From Hymenobacter translucens (GTDB lineage Bacteria > Bacteroidota > Bacteroidia > Cytophagales > Hymenobacteraceae), in the NCBI RefSeq assembly GCF_020685205.1, contig NZ_JAJERB010000005.1, forward strand, positions 62,001-126,000: 64,000 nt of DNA, written 5' to 3'. The notes under the pieces were generated by a model, which saw only the letters and a list, made by a program, of their open reading frames with translations, was not told where the DNA came from and did not search any database. The position numbers and the translations under genes were made by a program. Below, one piece after another: positions 56,083-64,000 of this stretch. The first letter of the stretch is position 1; every line of letters starts with the position of its first letter.

Positions 56083-58361
56083 CGCACGACCAGGCGGTGG
56101 ACGCCCAGCTGCCCGTCGGCACTTTCGGCGCGCACGAGGTAGACGCCCGCCGCCAGCCCCTGCAGACTCAGGCTGTGCCGCCGCTCATACGTCGGTTCGG
56201 TGCGCACGACGCGGCCGGTTAGATCCAGCAGCGTGACGCGGGCCGCCCGGGGCGTTTCGATGGTAACCGACGCGACGGCCGGGTTGGGGTACACCTGCAG
56301 GGGCAGCGCTACCACTGCTCCGCCGCGGGTGCTCAGCGTGCGGCTGCGCGGACCGAACGACAGAATGCCGCCGCCTTCCAGCCCAATGTACAGTTCGGGG
56401 GCATTGTCCCCATTCAGGTCAGCCAGGGCGGGGGCCAGGCGGATGCGCGTGCCGTTGCCAAAACGGGCGGGCTGGTACTGGTTCAGGGTCGGGTTGTAGA
56501 ACACGTCGGTTCGCTCCGAGAAGATGCTGCCCTGCGCCCGGAAGTTGGAAAACAGCCGTACGTCTCCGCTACCAAAGGAAGAATCGGTGGTGAGCAGGTC
56601 TTCCTGCCCGTCCCCATCCACATCGGCCACTACGGGGTGCAGGTTGCCGGGGCGCCCGCCCGTGGCCGTGCGAATGGTACCGTAGTCATTGTTGACCAGT
56701 ACAAACGCCTGCCGAAAAGGCAGGGTGCCGGTGTTGCGGTAGTAGCGCAGGGCCATGCCCGGGAAATCGGTGGCCGTGGTGGTCGTGCCCAGCAGCAGGT
56801 CCACGTAGCCATCCCGGTCCACGTCAGTGAAGCAAGGCGCGTCGAAGGCGGCGTAGGGAATGCCCGCAATAAAGCTGGGCGTGGATGTGGGTATCGGAAA
56901 CGACGCTGGCTGGCCGGCCGGGGCCGTATTCAGAATAAAGTACACGTAGTTGGTGCCGCCCAGCGCCGCCGAGAATGCCAGATCCACCGCCCCGTCGCGG
57001 TTCAGATCGGTCAGCACCGGCTTCATGCCCACCAGGCGCAGGTTCGCCAGGCTCAGGTAGTCGCTCGTGACGAGGCGAAACACCGGCCGGGTGGCCGAGC
57101 CCACGTTGCGGAAGTAGGACAGGGACGCGCGGTAGAAGCCCCGGGCATTGCTGCGGTTATTGCTGCCCACGAGCATGTCCTTGAGGCCGTCGCCGTCGAG
57201 GTCGGCAAAGGCGGGAGCGGCGGCTTCGCTGACGTCCAGCATGTCGCCCTGCAGGAAGTTGTCCTGGCGGAACGTCAGCGCCGGGGCGCCGCTGGCGCTG
57301 GTATTCTCATACAGCCAGCTGGTGCGCTTGAACTCGATGGTGTCGGAATTATCGACCACGGCCGTGCCCACCACCAGGTCGGGGCGGCCATCGAAGGTGA
57401 CGTCGAGGTAGGACGGTGCCGGGAAGGTGGGCAGGCGCACGGGCCGACCCGCCGGGAAGTTGCTGTTCACGCTGCTGTTGTTCATCACCGGCGCCAGGGT
57501 GGTACCCAGGTTGTTCAGGCTCACCAGCTCCAGGCAGTTGTCGAGGCCGGTCAGCAGGTCCTGGTCCCCATCGTTGTCGAGGTCCAGGGCCAGGATGGAG
57601 CGGCCGCCGGTGTGATTGGGCCGCAGCACCGCGCGGCAGGTGCTGGTAAAGGAAAACGACGTGCAGGTATTGTTGCAGGCGTAGATGTTGCCCCAGTAGT
57701 CGTTGGTTAGCTGAAAGGAAAGTCCGCCGCAGGCCCCGGTGCTGGTATTCAGGTACAGCTCGGCCAGGGCGCTGCGGGAGCCGTCGAACGACATGATGTC
57801 CAGCCGGCCGTCCCCGTTTACATCCTGGACGGTGGGCACGTTGTAGCCGCCGGTATAGAAGCTATAGCTCGTGCTGCCCAGGGTGTACAGCAGCTGGTTT
57901 GTAACCAGCTGAAACTGGGGCGGGCCGCCGGCGGCACCGGTGTTGCGGTACACCTTGATGTCCCCGTTGGCGTAGGCAAACAGGTCGGGGCGGGCGTCGC
58001 AGTCGTAGTCGCGGAGCAGCACCCAGCCCACCAGCCCGGCCGGAAACAGGATTTCATAGTCGGGAGCATACTGCCACGCCCGTCCGCCCCCGGCCTTGGG
58101 CACATTCAGGAAGGTGAGGGAGCGGGCGGTTTCGCGGTCGAATACGTAGAGGTCGTCCTGCCCGTCGGCGTTCAGGTCTATTTTCGAGTAGAGGGAGGCG
58201 TTGAATCCCCCCGCCCAGGCGTTGCGCAGCGTATCGGTACCCTGCACTACCTTTGCCAGGGGCCGGTACTCAAACCCGAACGGCTGCTGAGCCCGTGCCG
58301 GGGGTGCCAGCAAACCCGAAAGCAGCCCGAAGCTCAACAGGAGAATAAAACGAGAAAGCAT
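56079..58361 (-). CDS. FG-GAP/VCBS-repeat surface protein with T9SS sorting domain
   Basis: The 760-residue protein from MLSRFILLLS has a signal peptide (to ARAQ). It consists of repeated FG-GAP/VCBS units with calcium-loop-like Asp motifs: DLNADGQDDLYVFD, DVNGDGRLDIMSFD, DLDNDGDQDLLTG, DLDGDGLKDMLVG, DLNRDGAVDLAFS and DVDGDGQEDLLTT. These build an integrin-like propeller. The C-terminal T9SS domain (VYPNPAVASVTIETP to LGVHRLVVR) sends it to the surface. It probably binds a ligand or polymer. The gene is divergent from murF and its end overlaps the omega-amidase gene by 4 nt. Confidence 0.9.
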   Translation of the reverse strand: MLSRFILLLSFGLLSGLLAPPARAQQPFGFEYRPLAKVVQGTDTLRNAWAGGFNASLYSKIDLNADGQDDLYVFDRETARSLTFLNVPKAGGGRAWQYAPDYEILFPAGLVGWVLLRDYDCDARPDLFAYANGDIKVYRNTGAAGGPPQFQLVTNQLLYTLGSTSYSFYTGGYNVPTVQDVNGDGRLDIMSFDGSRSALAELYLNTSTGACGGLSFQLTNDYWGNIYACNNTCTSFSFTSTCRAVLRPNHTGGRSILALDLDNDGDQDLLTGLDNCLELVSLNNLGTTLAPVMNNSSVNSNFPAGRPVRLPTFPAPSYLDVTFDGRPDLVVGTAVVDNSDTIEFKRTSWLYENTSASGAPALTFRQDNFLQGDMLDVSEAAAPAFADLDGDGLKDMLVGSNNRSNARGFYRASLSYFRNVGSATRPVFRLVTSDYLSLANLRLVGMKPVLTDLNRDGAVDLAFSAALGGTNYVYFILNTAPAGQPASFPIPTSTPSFIAGIPYAAFDAPCFTDVDRDGYVDLLLGTTTTATDFPGMALRYYRNTGTLPFRQAFVLVNNDYGTIRTATGGRPGNLHPVVADVDGDGQEDLLTTDSSFGSGDVRLFSNFRAQGSIFSERTDVFYNPTLNQYQPARFGNGTRIRLAPALADLNGDNAPELYIGLEGGGILSFGPRSRTLSTRGGAVVALPLQVYPNPAVASVTIETPRAARVTLLDLTGRVVRTEPTYERRHSLSLQGLAAGVYLVRAESADGQLGVHRLVVR

Positions 58362-58420
58362 ATCGTACCGGCTTTTCCTGACTAACAATAGAAAGTAGTC
58401 CCAAGTTACGCATAAACCGC

Positions 58421-59725
58421 ATGTCCGATTCTGCCGCCCTCTACGCCCGTTATCAACAGTGCACTACCGTCAGCACCGACTCGCGCCAGGACCAGGCGGG
58501 CACGTTGTTCGTAGCGTTGAACGGGCCCTCGTTCCGGGGCCGGGACTTTGCCCCCCAGGCCCTGGCAAAGGGAGCCCGCTACGCCGTGGTGGACGACGAG
58601 CAGCTGGCCGCTTCCGACCCCGACCGCTATACCTACGCGCCCGACCCGCTGCTGGCATTGCAGGAGCTGGCCCGCTTTCACCGCCAGCAACTGAATATTC
58701 CGGTTCTGGGCATCACGGGCTCCAACGGCAAAACCACCACCAAGGAGTTGGTCCACGCCGTGCTGGCCCGCCGCTACCGGGTGCAGTACACCAAGGGCAA
58801 CCTCAACAACCACATCGGCGTGCCCCTGACGCTGCTGTCCATTCGTCCCGACGCCCACGACCTGGCCATTATCGAGATGGGCGCCAACCACCAGGGCGAA
58901 ATCGCGCTGCTGAGCGAGCTGGCCGCGCCCACCCACGGGCTTATCACCAACATCGGCAAAGCGCACCTCGAAGGCTTTGGCGGGGAAGAAGGCGTAGCCA
59001 AGGGCAAGGGCGAGCTGCTGGTGTACCTGCAGGCCCAGCACGGCACGGCTTTCGTCAACACGCTCGATGCCAAAATTGTGGAGCGGGCCGGGGCGGTGCC
59101 CCAGCGCGTTACCTACCCCCAGCCCGGCGACGCCTACCCGGCCGAGCTGCTCAGCGCCGCCCCCCACGTGGTGCTTCGCCTGTTCGATGGCACCCGGGTG
59201 GAAGCGCAGATTACCGGGGGCTACAACTTCCCGAACCTGGCCGCCGCCGCCGCCGTGGGCGCCCACTTCGGCGTGCCCACGGCAGCCATTGCCGAAGCGC
59301 TGGCCGGCTACGCGCCCACCAACAACCGCTCCCAGCTGCTGCAGACCAGCCGCAACAGCCTGATCCTGGACGCCTACAACGCCAACCCCAGCAGTATGGC
59401 CGCGGCCCTGCACAGCTTTGCCGCCCGCCCCGGCGCCGAGCCAGCCCAGAAAGTGGTAATCCTGGGCGACATGTTCGAGCTGGGCGACACCAGCGCTGCC
59501 GAGCACCGCGCCATCGGGGAACTGCTGGCCGCCCGGGAGTTTGGCACCGTGCTGCTCTGCGGCGGCGACATGGCCCGGGCTGCCGAGGTAAACCCCGGTT
59601 TCCACTACTTCCCGACCAAAGCCGAGGCGGCGGAATGGCTGCGCAATAACCCGCTCCAGAGCCGGCTCATCCTGGTGAAAGGCTCCCGGGGCATGGGCCT
59701 CGAAACGCTGGTAGAGCTGCTGTAG
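58421..59725 (+). CDS. murF: UDP-N-acetylmuramoyl-tripeptide--D-alanyl-D-alanine ligase MurF
   Basis: The 434-residue ligase adds D-Ala-D-Ala to the peptidoglycan precursor. The N-terminal substrate domain has VSTDSRQDQAGTLFVALNG. The ATP motif is GSNGKTTTKEL, followed by LNNHIGVPLTLL and EMGANHQGEIALLSE. The C-terminal domain has DAYNANPSSMAAAL and LGDMFELGD, both typical of MurF. The gene is not in an mur-fts cluster here. It stands between a divergent T9SS gene and its own terminator. Confidence 0.97.
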   Translation: MSDSAALYARYQQCTTVSTDSRQDQAGTLFVALNGPSFRGRDFAPQALAKGARYAVVDDEQLAASDPDRYTYAPDPLLALQELARFHRQQLNIPVLGITGSNGKTTTKELVHAVLARRYRVQYTKGNLNNHIGVPLTLLSIRPDAHDLAIIEMGANHQGEIALLSELAAPTHGLITNIGKAHLEGFGGEEGVAKGKGELLVYLQAQHGTAFVNTLDAKIVERAGAVPQRVTYPQPGDAYPAELLSAAPHVVLRLFDGTRVEAQITGGYNFPNLAAAAAVGAHFGVPTAAIAEALAGYAPTNNRSQLLQTSRNSLILDAYNANPSSMAAALHSFAARPGAEPAQKVVILGDMFELGDTSAAEHRAIGELLAAREFGTVLLCGGDMARAAEVNPGFHYFPTKAEAAEWLRNNPLQSRLILVKGSRGMGLETLVELL

Positions 59726-59745
59726 CGCCTGCTCCGCAAACGAAA

Positions 59746-59785
59746 AAAGACTCCGTAGCGCCAGCTTAGGCCCCGCGGAGTCTTT
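59746..59785. terminator. Bidirectional terminator after murF
   Basis: AAAGACTCCG (59746-59755) pairs with CGGAGTCTTT (59776-59785). It separates murF from the convergent rmlC. Confidence 0.8.
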
Positions 59786-59807
59786 GTTTTATCAGTAGGA
59801 TGTGTGC

Positions 59808-60353
59808 TTATTCGAAAGGCGTCTCGAAGCCCGCAAACGTGGGCAGCACCAGGTCTTTGTCCGACACGTTGGCCGTGGTAAGGCCCCAGTTGATGTTAAG
59901 CGTGGGGTCGTTCCAAAGTAGTCCGCCCTCGGCGCTGGGCTGGTAGTAGTCGGAGCACTTGTAGAGGAACAGCGTGTTGTCTTCCAGGGCCATAAAGCCG
60001 TGGGCAAAGCCGACGGGAACGTAGAGCACGTTGCCGCGCCCGGCATCCAGCTCCACCGACAGGTGCTGCCCGTAGGTAGGCGAGCTGCGACGCAGGTCCA
60101 CGACCACGTCGAGCGCCCGACCGGCGGCTACGCGCACCAGCTTGGCCTGGGCGTAGGGCGGACGCTGAAAGTGCAGGCCCCGCAGCACCCCCCTGGCCGA
60201 GCACGACTGGTTGTCCTGCACCCACTCGCCGGCGGCTCCGGCGCCTTCCATCAGGCGGGCGCTGAACGATTCGAAAAAGTTGCCGCGCGGGTCGGTAAAC
60301 ACCCGGGGCGTAAACTCGACAACACCCTGGAGGGCATGCTGCTTGATTTCCAT
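59808..60353 (-). CDS. rfbC: dTDP-4-dehydrorhamnose 3,5-epimerase
   Basis: The 181-residue protein is a cupin-fold sugar epimerase for dTDP-L-rhamnose. Catalytic His61 lies in LRGLHFQRPP, with Lys71 and DVVVDLRRSSPTYG. The second half has VPVGFAHGFMAL and Tyr131 in FLYKCSDYY. The family usually has 180-185 residues. RmlA, RmlB and RmlD are not adjacent. The glycosyltransferase gene 68 nt upstream on the same strand suggests surface polysaccharide work. Confidence 0.96.
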   Translation of the reverse strand: MEIKQHALQGVVEFTPRVFTDPRGNFFESFSARLMEGAGAAGEWVQDNQSCSARGVLRGLHFQRPPYAQAKLVRVAAGRALDVVVDLRRSSPTYGQHLSVELDAGRGNVLYVPVGFAHGFMALEDNTLFLYKCSDYYQPSAEGGLLWNDPTLNINWGLTTANVSDKDLVLPTFAGFETPFE

Positions 60354-60421
60354 TAAGCTAAGTAAGAGGAAAAAGATAAGATATGAGGCCGGGGCAGCAA
60401 GTGCTTGTCAAACGAACGGGC

Positions 60422-61540
60422 TCAGCGCCGGGGTCCGATTTCGGCTACTACGCGCAAGTACTTGTCGAGTACAATCCGCTCATCAAATTTCGTTTCGGCG
60501 AGCTGCCGGCTGGCCCGGCCCATTTCAGTTAGCCGCTCGGGGCTGAGGGCCCGCATCTGCTGCATCTTGCGGGCCAGGTCGGCGGCGTCGCGCACCTGGC
60601 AAAGCAGGCCGTTTACGCCGTCCACCACCGTTTCGCGGCAGCCCGGCACGTCGGTCGTGACGATGGGCTTGCCCATGGCGGCGGCTTCGAGCAGGGTTTT
60701 AGGCGTGCCTTCGCGGTACGAGGGCAGCACCACCACGTCGGCGCGGCGGATGTGCTCGGCCACGTTGTCGGAATGGCCGAGGTACTCCACGTGGCCGGCC
60801 TGCAGCCACTGCTCCAGCACTTCGCGCTTCACTCCGATGTTGCCGGCTTCGTCGAGGCCGCCGAGCAGCTGCACGCGGGTGTCGGGCGCGGCCTCGCGCA
60901 CCAGGCGGGCCGCCTCAAAGTACTCCTCCACGCCCTTCTCGTACAGCACCCGGGCAATCATCAGGAACGTAAACGGACCGGCAGACTCGGTCGCCGGCGC
61001 CGGCTTAAACTTCTCAGTGTCGACGCCCGAGCCGGGCAGCAGGTCGGCAATGGCAGGCGCCAGGAGCTTATGCTGCAAGAACAGCTGCCGGTCGTCGTCG
61101 TTCTGAAAAAACACCCGGTGTGGAAACCGGAACGCCAGCTTATAGAGGCCCAGCGCCACCCGGCTCACGAAGTTGCGGATGATAAACACCGTGCCCAGGC
61201 CCGACACGTTGTTCACGCTGGGCACGCCCGCCAGCCTTGCGGCCAGGGTACCGTAGATGTTGGGCTTGATCGTGTACTGTAGCACCACGTCGGGCTTTTC
61301 CCGCTTGTAGATGTCGTAGAACCGCTTGGTCAGCTGGGCGTCCTTGATGGGATTGGTGCCCTTGTTTTCCATCAGAATCGGCACGTACCGGCACCCCAGC
61401 TCGGTTTCCAGCCGGGCCGAGTAGTCGTCGGGCGGGGCAATGGCCAGCACTTCGTGCCCGGCCTGCTGCAGGGCCCGGACAAGGCTGCGGCGGAAGTTCC
61501 AGATGTTCCAGGAGGTATTGATGACGATGGCAACGCGCAT
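60422..61540 (-). CDS. GT-B glycosyltransferase, family 4 type
   Basis: The 372-residue enzyme starts MRVAIVINTSWNIWNFRRSL. It has two Rossmann halves. The C-terminal half holds LMIARVLYEKGVEEYFEAA, the donor-binding EX7E region SYREGTPKTLLEAAAMGKPI and TDVPGCRETVVDGVNGLL. It resembles the bacillosamine/galactosyl transferases of capsule and O-antigen synthesis. The acceptor and donor are unknown. A TACCTTTG box lies just upstream (61564-61571). It is followed by rmlC and possibly co-transcribed. Confidence 0.92.
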   Translation of the reverse strand: MRVAIVINTSWNIWNFRRSLVRALQQAGHEVLAIAPPDDYSARLETELGCRYVPILMENKGTNPIKDAQLTKRFYDIYKREKPDVVLQYTIKPNIYGTLAARLAGVPSVNNVSGLGTVFIIRNFVSRVALGLYKLAFRFPHRVFFQNDDDRQLFLQHKLLAPAIADLLPGSGVDTEKFKPAPATESAGPFTFLMIARVLYEKGVEEYFEAARLVREAAPDTRVQLLGGLDEAGNIGVKREVLEQWLQAGHVEYLGHSDNVAEHIRRADVVVLPSYREGTPKTLLEAAAMGKPIVTTDVPGCRETVVDGVNGLLCQVRDAADLARKMQQMRALSPERLTEMGRASRQLAETKFDERIVLDKYLRVVAEIGPRR

Positions 61541-61563
61541 TGCAAACGGGATTATTCAGCGGG

Positions 61564-61571
61564 CAAAGGTA
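61564..61571 (-). promoter_or_regulatory. -7 element for the glycosyltransferase gene
   Basis: Minus-strand TACCTTTG, 24 nt upstream of the ATG at 61540. Confidence 0.6.
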
Positions 61572-61679
61572 GGAGCCGATTGGCGGGAATGGCAGCCCGG
61601 CAGCAAACTAATCGGCCCGGCAGCGGGCGCCTGTGGTTTTTACTACCTTGGGTCTGAACCAGCCCACCGGCCTTTTGCG

Positions 61680-62207
61680 ATGATTGAAACTCCCCGTCTG
61701 CTGCTGCTGCCCTGTACGCTGCCGCTTTTCGAAGCGGCCCGCCGGAGCGACGAGGCGCTGGCGACCCTGCTGGAAGTTTCCTGCGCCCCGGAGTGGCTGG
61801 GCTTCCCCGACGCCCGCGACGCCCTGGTCCCCGGCCACGAGCACCTGAAGGCTCATCCCGAAGTGCTGCCCTGGTGGACGTACCTGTTTGTGCACCGTCC
61901 CCACCGCCGCCTGATCGGGGTTGGGGGCTATAAGGGGATGCCCGATGCGGCGGGCCGGGTGGAAATAGGCTACAGTCTGGCGCCTTCCTACCGCGGGCAG
62001 GGCCTGGCCACCGAAGCGGCCCGGGGGCTGGTTTCCTTTGCCTTCCGCCACCCCGCAGTGCGGCGCGTCGATGCCCACACCCGGCCGCTGCGGAACGCGT
62101 CGGGCCGGGTGCTCGAAAAAACCGGCCTCCGTAAAACCGGCGCCGTCGTAGACCCTGATGATGGCGAAGTCTGGCACTGGACGCTGGAACGCCCGCCGGG
62201 CTCCTGA
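61680..62207 (+). CDS. RimJ/RimL-like GNAT acetyltransferase
   Basis: From MIETPRLLLLPC the product has 175 residues. The N-terminal ETPRLLLLP is typical of RimJ/RimL proteins. Motif A is EIGYSLAPSYRGQGLATEAARG, with the acetyl-CoA loop RGQGLA. The C-terminal NASGRVLEKTGLRKTG is also typical. The substrate is unknown. The open frame extends to 61440, but this crosses the divergent glycosyltransferase promoter. The cytochrome c gene follows after 18 nt. Confidence 0.88.
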   Translation: MIETPRLLLLPCTLPLFEAARRSDEALATLLEVSCAPEWLGFPDARDALVPGHEHLKAHPEVLPWWTYLFVHRPHRRLIGVGGYKGMPDAAGRVEIGYSLAPSYRGQGLATEAARGLVSFAFRHPAVRRVDAHTRPLRNASGRVLEKTGLRKTGAVVDPDDGEVWHWTLERPPGS

Positions 62208-62225
62208 TCGGCCCTCTTTCTGCTT

Positions 62226-62600
62226 ATGTCACACCGACCCTTCCTTGCTTTCCTGCTGCTGACCGGCCTGGCCGCTGGCTGCTCTTCTCCTGAACCCAAC
62301 GCCCCGGAGGCCCCGGGCGCGGGCCCCGACCCGGCTGCCCCGGCGGCCATCCGGGCTACCCTCGAGGCCGACGCCCTGGCTGCCGGCAAGGCCCTCTTCG
62401 CCGAGCGGTGCGTGGTGTGCCACGGCCCCGACGGCCGCCGGGGCAACAATGGCGCCCATGACCTGACCAAGAGTAACCTCAATGTGACCGGACGCGTGTA
62501 TATGGTCACGAACGGGTTCGGCAAGATGCCGGGCTTTAAAGATCAACTCACCGAAGAGCAGATTCAGCAGGTGGCCGCTTACTCGCTCACCCTCCGCTAA
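62226..62600 (+). CDS. Small c-type cytochrome lipoprotein
   Basis: The 124-residue protein has a lipoprotein signal (LLTGLAAGCSS, Cys19) and an acidic/Pro-Ala linker. The heme-binding motif is CVVCH (Cys62, Cys65, His66). The likely Met ligand is Met101 in GFGKMPGF. It has the size of a class I cytochrome c and should carry electrons in the periplasm, tethered to a membrane. No oxidase gene is nearby. It is 18 nt after the GNAT gene and 62 nt before hflX. Confidence 0.93.
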   Translation: MSHRPFLAFLLLTGLAAGCSSPEPNAPEAPGAGPDPAAPAAIRATLEADALAAGKALFAERCVVCHGPDGRRGNNGAHDLTKSNLNVTGRVYMVTNGFGKMPGFKDQLTEEQIQQVAAYSLTLR

Positions 62601-62662
62601 CCCCGGTTTGCCTTTCCTTAACTTCAGCTTGCAAGGAGGCCCTTTCCCCTCCGCCCCACCCT

Positions 62663-63973
62663 ATGGCTAAAAAAACCACTTCCCATAACTGGAGCCCCAC
62701 CAACAGCACCCGGCACCATACCACCGACAAGCCCAAGGAAGAGCAGCCGGTGCGCGACCCGGAAACCGGCACCTACGTGACCACCCAGGGCTCGGAAACA
62801 GCCGTGCTGGTAGCCGTGCCCGACAAGCGCCAGCCCGACAGCCAGACCCAGGAGTACCTTGACGAGCTGGCCTTTCTGGCCGAAACCGCCGGGGCCCAGG
62901 TTACCCAGCGGTTTGTGCAGCGCCTCGACAAGCCCGACACCCGCACGTATGTGGGCGAAGGCAAGCTGGCCGAAATCAAGGCCTACGTGCGCCACTCCGG
63001 CTCCAGCATGGTCATTTTCGACGACGATCTGTCGCCGTCCCAGCTGCGCAACCTGGAAGCCGAGCTCGGGGTGAAAATCGTGGACCGCTCCCTGCTGATC
63101 ATTGACATCTTTGCCCGGCGCGCCAAGTCGGCTACGGCCCGCACCCAGGTGGAGCTGGCCCAGTACCAGTACCTACTGCCCCGCCTCACCGGCCTGTGGA
63201 CGCACTTGAGCCGGCAGCGTGGTGGTGGTGTCAGTCAGCGTGGTCCGGGGGAAACGGAAATCGAGACCGACCGCCGCGTCGTGCGGGACCGGATTGCCTT
63301 TCTGAAAGAAAAGCTCGACGACCTCGATAAGCAAAGCCTAACCCAGCGCAAGTCGCGGGGCGGGGTGGTGCGCGTGGCGCTGGTGGGCTACACCAACGTG
63401 GGCAAAAGCACCATCATGAACCTGCTGAGCCGCTCCGACGTGTTTGCCGAAAACAAGCTTTTCGCGACGGTCGACTCTACCGTCCGCAAGGTGGTGCTGG
63501 AAAACACGCCCTTCCTGCTGTCCGACACCGTTGGGTTTATCCGCAAGCTGCCCACCCGCCTGATTGAAAGCTTTAAGTCGACGCTCGACGAAATCCGGGA
63601 AGCTGACCTGCTCGTGCACGTGGTCGACATTTCCCACCCGGCGTTTGAGGAGCAGATCGAGGTGGTAAACGACACGTTGAAGGACATCAACGCCGCCGAC
63701 AAACCGATGCTACTGGTTTTCAACAAGATTGACCGCTACAACCAGGAAGCCACGCAACCCGGGCACGAGGGCATGAACGAGGAAGAAGGCGAGCAGCGCC
63801 CCACGCTGGAACAGCTGCAGGCTACGTACATGGCCAAGATGCACGACCCGGTTATCTTTATTTCGGCTCAGGAGCGCCAGAACATAGACGAACTGCGCGC
63901 TTTGCTCGTACGCCACGTTTCCGCGCTGCACCAGCAGCGCTATCCCAACCACACGGCTTATCCGACCGAGTAA
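62663..63973 (+). CDS. hflX: GTPase HflX
   Basis: The 436-residue protein is a ribosome-associated GTPase that splits or rescues stalled ribosomes. The N-terminal HflX domain includes DKPDTRTYVGEGKLAEIKAY and FDDDLSPSQLRNLE. The linker has RGGGVSQRGPGETEIETD. GTPase motifs are G1 GYTNVGKSTIMN, G3 SDTVGFIRKLP and G4 VFNKIDRY. The region between G4 and G5 has a longer acidic insert (HEGMNEEEGEQRP). A basic N-terminal tail (MAKKTTSHNWSP) precedes the fold. The stop lies 27 nt before the window end. Confidence 0.97.
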   Translation: MAKKTTSHNWSPTNSTRHHTTDKPKEEQPVRDPETGTYVTTQGSETAVLVAVPDKRQPDSQTQEYLDELAFLAETAGAQVTQRFVQRLDKPDTRTYVGEGKLAEIKAYVRHSGSSMVIFDDDLSPSQLRNLEAELGVKIVDRSLLIIDIFARRAKSATARTQVELAQYQYLLPRLTGLWTHLSRQRGGGVSQRGPGETEIETDRRVVRDRIAFLKEKLDDLDKQSLTQRKSRGGVVRVALVGYTNVGKSTIMNLLSRSDVFAENKLFATVDSTVRKVVLENTPFLLSDTVGFIRKLPTRLIESFKSTLDEIREADLLVHVVDISHPAFEEQIEVVNDTLKDINAADKPMLLVFNKIDRYNQEATQPGHEGMNEEEGEQRPTLEQLQATYMAKMHDPVIFISAQERQNIDELRALLVRHVSALHQQRYPNHTAYPTE

Positions 63974-64000
63974 CTGTCCGCTGCCCAGGCGCTGGCGGCA

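Overview
The window looks like a chromosomal segment from a high-GC Bacteroidota of the Cytophagia, most like Hymenobacter. I infer this from T9SS type A C-terminal sorting domains on three secreted proteins, TonB-dependent receptors with carboxypeptidase-like N-terminal domains, imelysin/DUF4856/HTTM genes, an exosortase with a partner membrane protein, start codons without clear Shine-Dalgarno sequences, and many copies of the Bacteroidetes -7 element TAnnTTTG, most often TACCTTTG, just upstream of genes. I see no rRNA, prophage, transposase, integrase or CRISPR array. Two tRNA genes are present.

Layout. 1-994: end of an exosortase gene and an overlapping partner membrane protein. 1015-7949 (minus): an apparent operon DUF4856 lipoprotein > imelysin-like lipoprotein > HTTM (vitamin K-dependent gamma-carboxylase-like) membrane protein > FecA-like TonB receptor > DUF6577/AbiEi-like protein, probably for iron acquisition. 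8305-8632: tRNA-Leu and tRNA-Gly. 8703-19012: mutS, a SpoU/TrmH methyltransferase, a large secreted M36 metallopeptidase, a J-domain membrane protein, TerC, YajQ, a GNAT acetyltransferase, an Mpo1-like protein and a PaaI thioesterase. 19123-27677: a NYN-RNase/cold-shock fusion, an AT-rich 0.67 kb gap, a YdjM-like hydrolase, mfd, an M50-like membrane peptidase and a DUF6624 lipoprotein.

27848-33286: a BLUF blue-light receptor followed 10 nt later by a PAS histidine kinase, then a T9SS cargo protein, a START-domain protein, a HAD phosphatase and a single-domain response regulator. 33441-44682: a disordered protein, aldo/keto reductase, DsbA-like oxidoreductase, YdeI-like protein, acyl-CoA synthetase, and two large envelope proteins (HEXXH/propeller/barrel and MG2/plug). 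This stretch carries an unusual set of 7-8 bp tandem repeats placed at gene ends. They include a telomere-like G-quadruplex motif over a stop codon, and two related copies of an approximately 61 bp terminator element.

44906-50093: a Ser/Gly/Thr-only secreted protein, and a tricorn-like S41 peptidase flanked by two small paralogous STAS-like proteins. 50463-63973: MsrA, a five-PAS histidine kinase, a methionine aminotransferase/omega-amidase pair, an FG-GAP T9SS protein, murF, rmlC, a glycosyltransferase, a GNAT, a lipoprotein cytochrome c and hflX.

All function calls are from reading the translated sequence and remembered family motifs. No database search was run.
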